64,000 nucleotides of DNA from Phycisphaeraceae bacterium (GTDB lineage: Bacteria; Planctomycetota; Phycisphaerae; Phycisphaerales; Phycisphaeraceae): assembly GCA_028277745.1 (NCBI GenBank), contig JANQFR010000079.1, positions 62,001 to 126,000 of the forward strand. Direction: 5' to 3'. This document shows, one piece after another, positions 9,343 through 17,171 of the stretch. Within the stretch, counting starts at the first letter, position 1, and every line of letters begins with the position of its first letter. The notes under the pieces are model-generated. The model searched no databases and was not told the origin of the DNA. It worked only from the letters and a program-made list of their open reading frames with translations. The translations under genes and the position numbers were made by a program.

Positions 9343-10518
9343 TTAAGTCGATATACCGCGGAGGCGCATCTTGACCTCCTCGGGAGACGTCGCGTTCTGT
9401 TGAGCGACCTTGGGGTGAATAAACTGCCTCTCAACCAGTTCGACGAGGCTGTCGGTGAATGTCTGCATGCCGGCCTCCCTGTGCTCCTTCATGACTTTGG
9501 GCAGTTCGTCCTCGCGGTTTTCGATGATGAACTTGCGGGTCGGCGGGGACTGGAGCAGGACCTCGACGGCGGGGACGCGCTGGATCTCGGGCTTGAGGGT
9601 CGGCAACAGCTTCTGATAGATGAAACCCTGCATCTGATAAGCGAGCAGGTTGCGGATCGCTTCACGCTCCTCCTGAGGGAACAGGTCGTAGATGCGGGCG
9701 AAGGCCTGGGACGCCGACGAGGCGTGGATCGTGCCGAAGACCAGGTGCCCGGTCTCGGAGGCCTGCAGCGCGGCTTCAAAGGTTTCCTTGTCGCGCATCT
9801 CGCCGATGAGGACGACATCGGGGTTCTCGCGGACCAGGGCGCGGAGGGCGGTGGGGAAGTCGGGCACGTCCATGCCGACCTCGCGCTGGTTGATCATCGC
9901 CTTCTTGTCTTCGAACAGGTACTCGATCGGGTCTTCGATGGTGACGATGTGGCAGGCGCGGTCATGGTTGATCTTGTCGAGCATGGCCGCGATGGTGGTG
10001 GACTTGCCCGACCCGGTGACGCCGCAGAGCAGGATCAGGCCCTGCCGACATTCACAGAGCTGGTTCATGATCGGCGGGAGGTAGAGCTCCTCGAAGTTGA
10101 GGATCTCCGCCGAAACGCGGCGGGCGGCGATGGAGGAGCGGCCGCGGGTTCGGAACAGGTTGATGCGGAAGCGGTGCGTACCGCCTTGGATCTGAAAATC
10201 GACCCCGAGGTCAAGCGATCCCATGTCGGCGTAATGCTGCCACTGCGCCTCGCTCAAGGACGATTCGATCCAACGCTCGAAGTCGGTCGAGTCGATCGGA
10301 GGGACATCGATGTTCTTGAGGGCGCCTTTGAGCCGGAGCTTGGGGATCTGACCGCCGCGGAGCAGGAGGTCGGACGATTCAAAACGAACGGCCGCCTCGA
10401 AGAACTTGAACAGCGGCGTGTCCGCGATGGACTTGCGTTCGTCGATGTGGTCCACCGGGGCGGCGGCGACCGCGGCGTCGGGGGAATGAAGGGGTTCCAG
10501 GGACGAAGCGTCACTCAC
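9343..10518 (-). CDS. PilT-family ATPase (second copy)
   Basis: A hexameric ATPase of the PilT/PilU group, which powers type IV pilus retraction. The 391-residue protein has the N-terminal PAS-like region, Walker A GVTGSGKS (166-173), an Asp box near IVTIEDPIEY, Walker B VVLIGEMRD (235-243) and the His box HLVFGTIHASSASQ. All catalytic motifs are intact. It has about 30 extra residues at the N-terminus and a longer C-terminus than classical PilT, so PilU-like is possible. The start is GTG at 10518, preceded by AAGGA at a spacing of 7. It probably heads the run with the degenerate GspE-like, CvpA-like and murD genes. Confidence 0.85.
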   Translation of the reverse strand: MSDASSLEPLHSPDAAVAAAPVDHIDERKSIADTPLFKFFEAAVRFESSDLLLRGGQIPKLRLKGALKNIDVPPIDSTDFERWIESSLSEAQWQHYADMGSLDLGVDFQIQGGTHRFRINLFRTRGRSSIAARRVSAEILNFEELYLPPIMNQLCECRQGLILLCGVTGSGKSTTIAAMLDKINHDRACHIVTIEDPIEYLFEDKKAMINQREVGMDVPDFPTALRALVRENPDVVLIGEMRDKETFEAALQASETGHLVFGTIHASSASQAFARIYDLFPQEEREAIRNLLAYQMQGFIYQKLLPTLKPEIQRVPAVEVLLQSPPTRKFIIENREDELPKVMKEHREAGMQTFTDSLVELVERQFIHPKVAQQNATSPEEVKMRLRGIST

Positions 10519-10641
10519 AGGCGGGTCCTTAAAGAATCACGGCATGATGTCAAGTCGGCTCATCCTCATCGCCGCGTCGCGACGATGCCCCGGCCCCACT
10601 TTCGCGAGGGATTCCAACAGTGTAACACAGGATCACTAACA

Positions 10642-11547
10642 TCATATCTCGGTCAGGACCCGCACCGGCAGGCCGGCCCCCGCCAGCGCTTGTTTCGCCT
10701 CGGCGATGCTGTACTGGCCGTAGTGGAAAATGCTCGCCGCCAGCACCGCGTCCGCCCGGGTCTGTTGGAGCACCTCGACCATATGACCGGGCCCGCCGCA
10801 CCCCCCCGACGCCACCACCGGCACATCCACCGCGTCCGACACCCGCCGGGTGATCTCGATGTCGTACCCGTCTTGTGTGCCGTCCGCATCCATGCTGGTC
10901 AGCACGATCTCACCGGCCCCTAACGCCACCACCTGTCTGGCGTATGCAACCGCCTCCAGCCCCGTCGGCTTGCGGCCGCCGTGGGTGTGGACCTCGAAGA
11001 TGACGCCGGAGGGCGGATCGGTGAGGTCAGGTGAACGGTCTAGGGCATCCACGCTCAACCACCCGCCGTCCGCGGTCCGCCATCCGCCATCCGCCGGGAG
11101 GGTTTGCCCGCTGGCTTCGAAATGTTCGAGGAACTCGGCGGCGCTGACCCGCTTCGGGTCGATGTTGACCACCGTGGCGCAGGTCCCGAACCGGCGCGCG
11201 GTCTGCTGGACGATCTGCGGGTCCAGCACGGCGGCGGTGTTGATGCTGACCTTCTCGGCGCCCGCCTGGATCAAGGCCGTGACGTCGTCGATCGTGCGGA
11301 TGCCGCCCCCGACCGTGAATGGCATGAAGCACTGCTCGGCGACGCGGGTCACCATGTCGTACATGATGTCGCGGTTCTCGTGGCTGGCGTTGATGTCCAG
11401 GAAGACCAGCTCATCGGCGCCGGCCTGGTCGTACTGCCGGGCGATCTCCACGGGGTCGCCTGCGTCGCGCAGCTCCACGAAATTGACGCCCTTCACGACG
11501 CGGCCCGCCTTGACGTCGAGACACGGGATGATGCGGTGGGTCAGCAT
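10642..11547 (-). CDS. hisF: Imidazole glycerol phosphate synthase subunit HisF, with internal insertion
   Basis: The cyclase half of IGP synthase, a (beta-alpha)8 barrel that closes the imidazole ring in histidine biosynthesis using ammonia from HisH. Hallmarks are [16 protein letters not shown] with catalytic Asp11, [15 protein letters not shown] with Asp130, [24 protein letters not shown] and VVASGGCGG. At 301 residues it is longer than the usual 250 or so. The extra length is a segment of about 45 residues between the Asp130 strand and [12 protein letters not shown], containing a Trp-Arg-Thr-Ala-Asp-Gly-Gly type repeat. The reading frame stays open. The start at 11547 ([11 protein letters not shown]) is the conserved one. 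No other his gene is adjacent. Confidence 0.93.
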   Translation of the reverse strand: MLTHRIIPCLDVKAGRVVKGVNFVELRDAGDPVEIARQYDQAGADELVFLDINASHENRDIMYDMVTRVAEQCFMPFTVGGGIRTIDDVTALIQAGAEKVSINTAAVLDPQIVQQTARRFGTCATVVNIDPKRVSAAEFLEHFEASGQTLPADGGWRTADGGWLSVDALDRSPDLTDPPSGVIFEVHTHGGRKPTGLEAVAYARQVVALGAGEIVLTSMDADGTQDGYDIEITRRVSDAVDVPVVASGGCGGPGHMVEVLQQTRADAVLAASIFHYGQYSIAEAKQALAGAGLPVRVLTEI

Positions 11548-11688
11548 AACATTATTCAGTGTATGCGGACGCCGCCCCGACGGCATCCGGACGACCGAGC
11601 CCGGCACGGACTCCGCCGCTCAGCCATCCTCCCGACGGCCGGGCGGGGCTGAGCGTGAGGCCCTCACGAAAGATACACTATTCCGCTT

Positions 11689-13026
11689 ATGACTCGACGC
11701 GTTGTGATTACTGGATTGGGCCCCGTGACCGGGCTGGGGCTGGGCATCGAAGCGACCTGGACGAAGGCGACGGCCGGGGAATCCGGGATCGGGCCGATCC
11801 AGGCGTTCGACCCCGCGGGGTTCGACTGCCGCATCGCCGCCGAGGCGCCCCCGTTCAAGATCCGCGACCATGTGCCCAAGACCTACCGCAAGGCGACCAA
11901 GGTCATGGCCCGCGATATCGAGCTCGCGGTCGTGGCCGCGGACCTGGCGGCCCGCGACGCCGGCCTCCAGACCCCCGGCACCACCAACGGCGACGAACGC
12001 TCCTACGCCCCCGATCGGGTGGGCTGCCACATCGGCGCCGGGCTGATCGCCGGCGAGATCGACGAGCTCACCGCCGCCCTGGCCGAGGCGCGGACGGCCG
12101 AGGGCGCCAGCGGGGGCGACTTCGACATGCACAAGTGGGGCGAGTCCGGCATGAGCCACCTCACGCCGCTGTGGCTCCTCAAGTATCTGCCGAACATGCT
12201 CGCCTGCCACGTCACGATCGTGCACGACGCTCAGGGCCCGTCCAACACCATCACCTGCGGCGAGTCGTCCTCGGGCCTGTCCATCGGCGAATCGCTCCGC
12301 GTCATCCAGCGCGGCGCGGCCGACCTGTGCTTCTGCGGCGGGACCGAATCCAAGCTCAACCCGATGGCCTTCCTCCGCCAGGTGCTCACCGGGCGTCTCA
12401 ACACGACGAGCAACGACCGGCCGGCCGACGCAGTGCGCCCCTTCGATAAGCGGGCGACCGGCATGGCCATCGGCGAGGGCGGCGGCATCGTTGTCCTGGA
12501 GGCCGCCGACACGTTCGACGGCCGCGACGGCGCCCAGGCCTACGCCGAGGTGCTCGGCTTCGCCGCGTCGCAGACCGTCAACCGGCAAACCAAGAACCGC
12601 ACGCCTGACCCCGAGGGCCGGGCGATCGGCGCGGCCATCCAGAACGCCATCGCCGACGCGGGAGTGAGCCCGGCCGACATCGACCTGATCGTCCCCTTCG
12701 GCATCGGCTGCCCCGAGTGGGACCGGGCCGAGGCGGCCGCGCTGCGGCGCGTCTTCGGCGACCGGCTCGCCCAGGTCCCCGTGCTGTCCAGCAAGGCCCA
12801 GGTCGGCAACTGCGGCGCCGGCTCGGGCGGCGTCGACCTGGCGTTCGCCGCCAAGGCCCTGCAGGCCCAGACCGTCCCGCCGATCCTTAATCGCGACGCG
12901 CCCCTCGACGGCCTGGGCCCGGCCGTGAACGAGCCAACCGCCGCCGACCTCCGGCACGCCGTCGTGTACTCCACCGGCTACGGCGGCCAGAACACGGCAA
13001 TCGTGTTGGGGCGGCTGGAGCAGTAA
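11689..13026 (+). CDS. FabF-like beta-ketoacyl synthase lacking both catalytic histidines
   Basis: A thiolase-fold protein of the FabF/KAS II family, 445 residues. The Cys of the active site is present (Cys190 in TITCGESSSG), and Lys369 is kept in VLSSKAQ. The first catalytic His is replaced by Phe337 (IVPFGIG where active enzymes have AHGTGT), and the second by Asn374 (VGNCGAG for GH). Claisen condensation is therefore unlikely. By analogy with paired KS-alpha/KS-beta systems it may partner the complete ketosynthase at 13871; that is inference. It is divergent from hisF and is followed after 3 bases by the RlaP-like gene. Confidence 0.85.
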   Translation: MTRRVVITGLGPVTGLGLGIEATWTKATAGESGIGPIQAFDPAGFDCRIAAEAPPFKIRDHVPKTYRKATKVMARDIELAVVAADLAARDAGLQTPGTTNGDERSYAPDRVGCHIGAGLIAGEIDELTAALAEARTAEGASGGDFDMHKWGESGMSHLTPLWLLKYLPNMLACHVTIVHDAQGPSNTITCGESSSGLSIGESLRVIQRGAADLCFCGGTESKLNPMAFLRQVLTGRLNTTSNDRPADAVRPFDKRATGMAIGEGGGIVVLEAADTFDGRDGAQAYAEVLGFAASQTVNRQTKNRTPDPEGRAIGAAIQNAIADAGVSPADIDLIVPFGIGCPEWDRAEAAALRRVFGDRLAQVPVLSSKAQVGNCGAGSGGVDLAFAAKALQAQTVPPILNRDAPLDGLGPAVNEPTAADLRHAVVYSTGYGGQNTAIVLGRLEQ

Positions 13027-13029
13027 GCC

Positions 13030-13857
13030 ATGGCTGACCCTGCCGTCCACACCGAAGGCCTGGGGATCGACCCCGCGGTGGATCAGGTCAGGCCGCTTGT
13101 CCGCAGTCACCTGCGCCGGCTCGAACAGGAGCGTGACCTCCGGGTTGTCTTTGCCTGCGAGAGCGGAAGCCGTGCGTGGGGGTTTGCGTCCTCGAACAGC
13201 GACTTCGATGTCCGTTTCATCTTCGTGCGGCCGGCCGCGCAATACCTCAGGCTCCGCCCGCCCGCCGATGCATTCGATATCCACGGCGAAAACGACCTCG
13301 ACCTGGCGGGCTGGGATATCCGCAAAGCGGCCGAGCTGATGCGAAAGAGCAATTCGCCGCTTCTGGAATGGCTCGATTCCCCCATTGTCTACGAAGCCGA
13401 CGGCGTCGTCTCTGGGCGTCTGGTCAAGCTGCGACAGCGGTATTTCGACGCCAAAAAATCCGTCTATCATTATCTGAGCCTTGCAGGCAACGTCTGGGAT
13501 AAATACATCAGCGGCCACCCGGAGCCGGTTCGGAAAAAATACCTGTACGCCCTACGGCCGCTCGCGTGCGTCCGTTACATCAACATCCATCAGCGGCAAC
13601 CGCCGACGCCGTTCGCGGCCGTGCTCGAAGGCATCACCCTGCCGGTCGACGTCCGCGACGCGATGTCTACACTTATTACGGATAAGAAAGCAGACCGCGA
13701 ATTGGGCGCCGCCCCCGCCAGCGGGGTCCTCAATCAATGGATCGAGCAGATGATCGACGACGGGCGGAAGCTGGCTGAAACATTGCCGACCAGCGAGGTC
13801 TCCAACCAGGAATTGGACTCACTGATCGCGGACGCGATCATCAATCCCGGAATGTAA
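13030..13857 (+). CDS. RlaP-type nucleotidyltransferase (DNA polymerase beta superfamily)
   Basis: A 275-residue protein with the pol-beta nucleotidyltransferase signature ESGSRAWGFASSNSDFDVRF (residues 44-63), where GSR plus the spaced DFD supply substrate and metal ligands. The overall pattern fits the RlaP group (COG3541, PF10127), members of which sit in RNA-repair operons; no RNA ligase or other repair gene is near here. It is wedged between two ketosynthase genes, 3 bases after the first and 13 before the second, and uses more AT-ending codons in places, so it may be an insertion into an older pair. The RNA or DNA substrate is unknown. Confidence 0.75.
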   Translation: MADPAVHTEGLGIDPAVDQVRPLVRSHLRRLEQERDLRVVFACESGSRAWGFASSNSDFDVRFIFVRPAAQYLRLRPPADAFDIHGENDLDLAGWDIRKAAELMRKSNSPLLEWLDSPIVYEADGVVSGRLVKLRQRYFDAKKSVYHYLSLAGNVWDKYISGHPEPVRKKYLYALRPLACVRYINIHQRQPPTPFAAVLEGITLPVDVRDAMSTLITDKKADRELGAAPASGVLNQWIEQMIDDGRKLAETLPTSEVSNQELDSLIADAIINPGM

Positions 13858-13870
13858 AGGGAGTCGGATC

Positions 13871-15157
13871 ATGAGCGAACGCATCGTCATCACCGGCATG
13901 GGCTGGATCACGCCGCTGGGCCACGACATTGAGAGCGTCTGGTCCAACTTGCTGGCGGGCGTGTCCGGCATCACGCCGATCGCGCATTTCGACGCGTCGA
14001 CCTTCCCCACAACGTTCGCCGCGCAGGTGAAAGACTACGATTGGCGGCCCTATGTCGACGACCCATCGCTGCACGAGGGCGTCGGGCACAACACCGGCTT
14101 CGCGCTCGGCGCCGCGGCCCAGGCTTGGAAGCACGCCGGGCTCGACGCCTTCGCCGACCTGGACCCGACCCGCCTGGGCATTTACCTCGGCTCAGGGGAG
14201 GGCTCCATCGACTTCGACAATTACGTCGCCTCCTGCCTCGCGTCGTGGAGCGCCGACGACCGGGCGTCCGACAGCGTGGCCTGGGCCAGGACCGCGGCCC
14301 AACGCATGACCGCCGACCGCGAGATCGAGCAGGAGCCCAACATGCCGCTGACCCATCTCGCGCTGGAATTCAACGCCATGGGGCCGACCTACAACTGCCT
14401 CACCGCGTGCGCCGCATCGACCCAGGCCATCGGCGAAGCCACCGAGATCCTCAAACGCGGCCACGCCGACGTGATGGTCACGGGCGGCGCCCACACCATG
14501 ATCCACCCCTTCGGGGTCACCGGCTTCAACCGGCTCACCGCCCTGTCCAACCGCAATGACGACCCGACCACCGCGTCCCGGCCGTTCTCCCGCGACCGCG
14601 ACGGCTTCGTCCTGGGCGAGGGGGCGGGCATGCTCGTGCTTGAAACCCTCGAACACGCCAGGCAACGCGGGGCGACGCCCCTCGCCGAGATCGCCGGCTA
14701 CGGCTCCACCGCCGACGCCTACCGGATCACCGACATCCACCCCGACGGCCGCGGCGCAGCCAAAGCCATGCGCGACGCCATGCAGCACGCGGGCGTCGGC
14801 CCCGAAGAGGTGGACTGGGTCGCCGCCCACGGCACCGGCACCAAGGAAAACGATTCGATCGAGACCAAGGCCATCAAATCCGTCTTCGGCGAACGCGGCG
14901 ACGCCCCGCCCGTCTCCTCCATCAAGTCCATGATGGGCCACCTCATCGCCGCGGCGGGCGTCGTCCAGGCCATCACCGCCGTGCTCGCCATCCGTGACGG
15001 CAAGCTCCCCCCCACCGCCAACCTTCACGACCCCGCCCCCGATTGCGACCTCGACTACATCCCGCTCCAGGCCCGCGACGCGGCCGTCAACACCTGCCTG
15101 TCCAATTCATTCGGCTTCGGCGGCCAGAACGACACCCTGATCCTCCGCCGCATCTGA
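13871..15157 (+). CDS. fabF: Beta-ketoacyl-ACP synthase II
   Basis: A condensing enzyme that extends acyl-ACP by two carbons with malonyl-ACP in fatty acid or polyketide synthesis. All catalytic residues are visible: Cys180 in NCLTACAASTQ, His320 in VAAHGTGTKEND, Lys352 and His357 in SSIKSMMGHLIAAAG. The C-terminal CLSNSFGFGGQN loop is also present. The 428-residue length fits the FabF family (410-430). It starts with ATG at 13871 after AAAGGGAGTCGG. No acyl carrier protein gene is in view. A hydrolase- and His-deficient homologue lies two genes upstream, so the pair might act together. Confidence 0.9.
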   Translation: MSERIVITGMGWITPLGHDIESVWSNLLAGVSGITPIAHFDASTFPTTFAAQVKDYDWRPYVDDPSLHEGVGHNTGFALGAAAQAWKHAGLDAFADLDPTRLGIYLGSGEGSIDFDNYVASCLASWSADDRASDSVAWARTAAQRMTADREIEQEPNMPLTHLALEFNAMGPTYNCLTACAASTQAIGEATEILKRGHADVMVTGGAHTMIHPFGVTGFNRLTALSNRNDDPTTASRPFSRDRDGFVLGEGAGMLVLETLEHARQRGATPLAEIAGYGSTADAYRITDIHPDGRGAAKAMRDAMQHAGVGPEEVDWVAAHGTGTKENDSIETKAIKSVFGERGDAPPVSSIKSMMGHLIAAAGVVQAITAVLAIRDGKLPPTANLHDPAPDCDLDYIPLQARDAAVNTCLSNSFGFGGQNDTLILRRI

Positions 15158-15263
15158 CGGGTTGCTTCACGCCAAGAACGGCGTTTCTTCTGAAAAGTAC
15201 CGAACGAATAATTCTTGCCGTTGGGACTTTCGCAGCCGTCCAGTTCAGCGTTCCAGAATCAGT

Positions 15264-15333
15264 TGAACCACAGAGGCGCAAAGGACACAGAGCTTTCTAC
15301 TCTTTTCCGCGCCCTCTGCGCCTCTGTGGTTCA
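15264..15333. repeat. Inverted repeat with ACCACAGAGG-type arms
   Basis: Exact 17-base arms (TGAACCACAGAGGCGCA at 15264-15280 and its complement at 15317-15333) enclose a 36-base middle that itself contains an AGGACACAGAG sequence. It lies between convergent fabF and the fibro-slime gene and could act as a bidirectional terminator. A related arm occurs near 45340-45361, so it belongs to a dispersed family. Confidence 0.7.
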
Positions 15334-15421
15334 TATCGTCTCCAAATAAAAGACGGCGGCGCGGGCTTTAAGAAGCGCCGCGCCGCCGCGAGTCGGATGA
15401 AGTCGTTTTCAGAGACGAGGG

Positions 15422-16231
15422 TCAGTCGTACAGCGGGCTCACCGTCGTCGGCTCGACCTCGACCAGCGTCAGCGTGGTTTCGATGCGGAAGTTGGACTCG
15501 CTGGTGTGGCGCTCGGCGAAGAACAGGTCCAGGCTGTAAGTGCCGCCGGCTTCGAGGCCGAGATCGGCAGCCTTCTCATCCAGATTCACCGAAGCGCTCT
15601 GCTGGCTGTGCACGCCGCCGAGGTCGACCGCGAGCTTGCCGTTAATGAAGACCCACACGTCGTCATCGCCCGTAAACTCGAACATCAAGGCCTGATCGCG
15701 CTCATTGGGATCGGTGTAGGTGAACTCGGTCTTCAGCTCATAGGTGAAGTGGAAGTTGTGCACCCCGCCGGACTCCCACTTGAGCGGGTGACCGGGCATC
15801 GGGTAGGTCAGGCCCCAGCCCATCTCGTCGATCGGGAAGAAGTAGTTGTTCGGGGCTGGCATCTGTTTCTCACGGGCGAACCAGTACACGCCCGGCTTGG
15901 TGGGATGCTCCGCCAGCTCGATCGAGTGCGGGATCGCGATGTTCACGTCAGGGACGTCGCGATACCACTGGGCGAACGATTCGGGGGAATGAACCGACTG
16001 CTTGTCCGTCCCCTTCTGTTTGTTGTAGTGCTTCATGTCGAGCACGGGCTTGCCGTCCGCGTCGAGCGTTGTGGCGACCTTGTTATAGGTGTTGGGGTAT
16101 GTCTCGAAGTCGGGGTGATCGACCTTGAAGTCGCGGATAACGCCGGTGAGCGCGATCGGCTCGGCGCCCGCGACCGCGGCGCCGGCGATCACCGCCCCAC
16201 CTGCCAGGATGGTCGGAAGCTTGCGCAACAT
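15422..16231 (-). CDS. Secreted fibro-slime domain protein
   Basis: A 269-residue exported protein. Residues 1-23 form a signal peptide (MLRKLPTILAGGAVIAGAAVAGA, cleaved after AGA). The rest resembles the fibro-slime domain described in Fibrobacter and social amoebae, with aromatic-rich GVHNFHFTYELKTEFTY and the PA14-like core DDDVWVFINGKLAVDLGGVH near residues 180-200. Such domains are linked to adhesion or carbohydrate binding on the cell surface. I chose the ATG at 16231 because it directly precedes the signal peptide and follows GGAAAGGG. It is the last gene of the leftward pilus block, so surface attachment is a reasonable guess. Confidence 0.8.
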   Translation of the reverse strand: MLRKLPTILAGGAVIAGAAVAGAEPIALTGVIRDFKVDHPDFETYPNTYNKVATTLDADGKPVLDMKHYNKQKGTDKQSVHSPESFAQWYRDVPDVNIAIPHSIELAEHPTKPGVYWFAREKQMPAPNNYFFPIDEMGWGLTYPMPGHPLKWESGGVHNFHFTYELKTEFTYTDPNERDQALMFEFTGDDDVWVFINGKLAVDLGGVHSQQSASVNLDEKAADLGLEAGGTYSLDLFFAERHTSESNFRIETTLTLVEVEPTTVSPLYD

Positions 16232-16488
16232 GAACTGCCCTTTCCATAATCTGCCTCCAACCGGCCGCTCCCCACGCCCGAACACCGGACGCGGCAACGA
16301 AACGGCCAACCGTTATCGAACCTTACGATTCCCCGGAAAGCTGGTCCAGTAAAGCAAGGAAGGTTAGGCGATCCGTGGTTTACCTGATCGTTACCACCGG
16401 CAAAACCTCACGCCCGATCCGCAACAGAACGCCGATTGAAGCCGGCGTCCCGTGTCAAACTTTTGATGTCAGGCGGCCGCTGGGCGGC

Positions 16489-17115
16489 TCAGTTCAACCG
16501 GCGCGGCATGGTCGACGCCACCACCCGCGAAGCGGGCGTGTTGGCCGATTCGATCGCCAGCGTGGCGTCCGTGTCGGGCTGGACCGTGATATCGACCGAC
16601 GCCCGCTCCAGAACCCACACCCCGCTGCTGTCCTGTCGCCGCAACGCATGGAAGGTGGCGGCCGTCACCCCGCTCAAGAGGGGCTGGGTCACCGTGGCGC
16701 CCCCTCCAAAAGGCTTTTTGATCAGCCACAATTCGTCATTGGCCGGGCGGTATTCGATGCGCAGTTCATTGCCGCGGTTGTCGATCAGCGTAAGATGTCG
16801 GCTCTCCAGCGTGTCGCCGGTCAGCGTCACCGGCCAGGTCGCGTCGACCGAGGGTTCGAGCGGTCCGTGGGCCGTCGAGGTCCGCACCAGCGTCAACAAT
16901 CGGTGGGTGACCATGCGCGTGGCGGTCTGGGTGCTCGCCGACTCGGCCGCCGAAGCGTAGGCCCGGAAGCTCGCGTCGATGGCGACCATCGTCGCGCTGA
17001 GCAGCAACGCGACGATCGCCAGCGACACCAGCAATTCGACCAACGACAGGCCCGCCGCGCGGCGCCGGGCGGACGGCTTGGGGGGAGTGATGCGTGATGC
17101 CTGATGAGCGTTCAT
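16489..17115 (-). CDS. Prepilin-like protein (PilW/GspJ type)
   Basis: A minor pilin or pseudopilin of 208 residues. After a basic leader, the type III signal sequence is GLSLVELLVSLAIVALLLSA (Gly at about 22 before the cleavage site, Glu at mature position 5). A prepilin peptidase would cut and methylate it in the inner membrane. The C-terminal domain is beta-rich and has no further recognisable motif; the pattern of a long first helix and ITVQPDTDATLAIE-type strands fits PilW/GspJ. It is third in a run of pilin-like genes that starts at 20155. Confidence 0.78.
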   Translation of the reverse strand: MNAHQASRITPPKPSARRRAAGLSLVELLVSLAIVALLLSATMVAIDASFRAYASAAESASTQTATRMVTHRLLTLVRTSTAHGPLEPSVDATWPVTLTGDTLESRHLTLIDNRGNELRIEYRPANDELWLIKKPFGGGATVTQPLLSGVTAATFHALRRQDSSGVWVLERASVDITVQPDTDATLAIESANTPASRVVASTMPRRLN

Positions 17116-17171
17116 GGCGCTTCCTCGGGCCGAACGCGCGCGTTGCGGCCGCCTGTCTCTGAAGACCTCAA

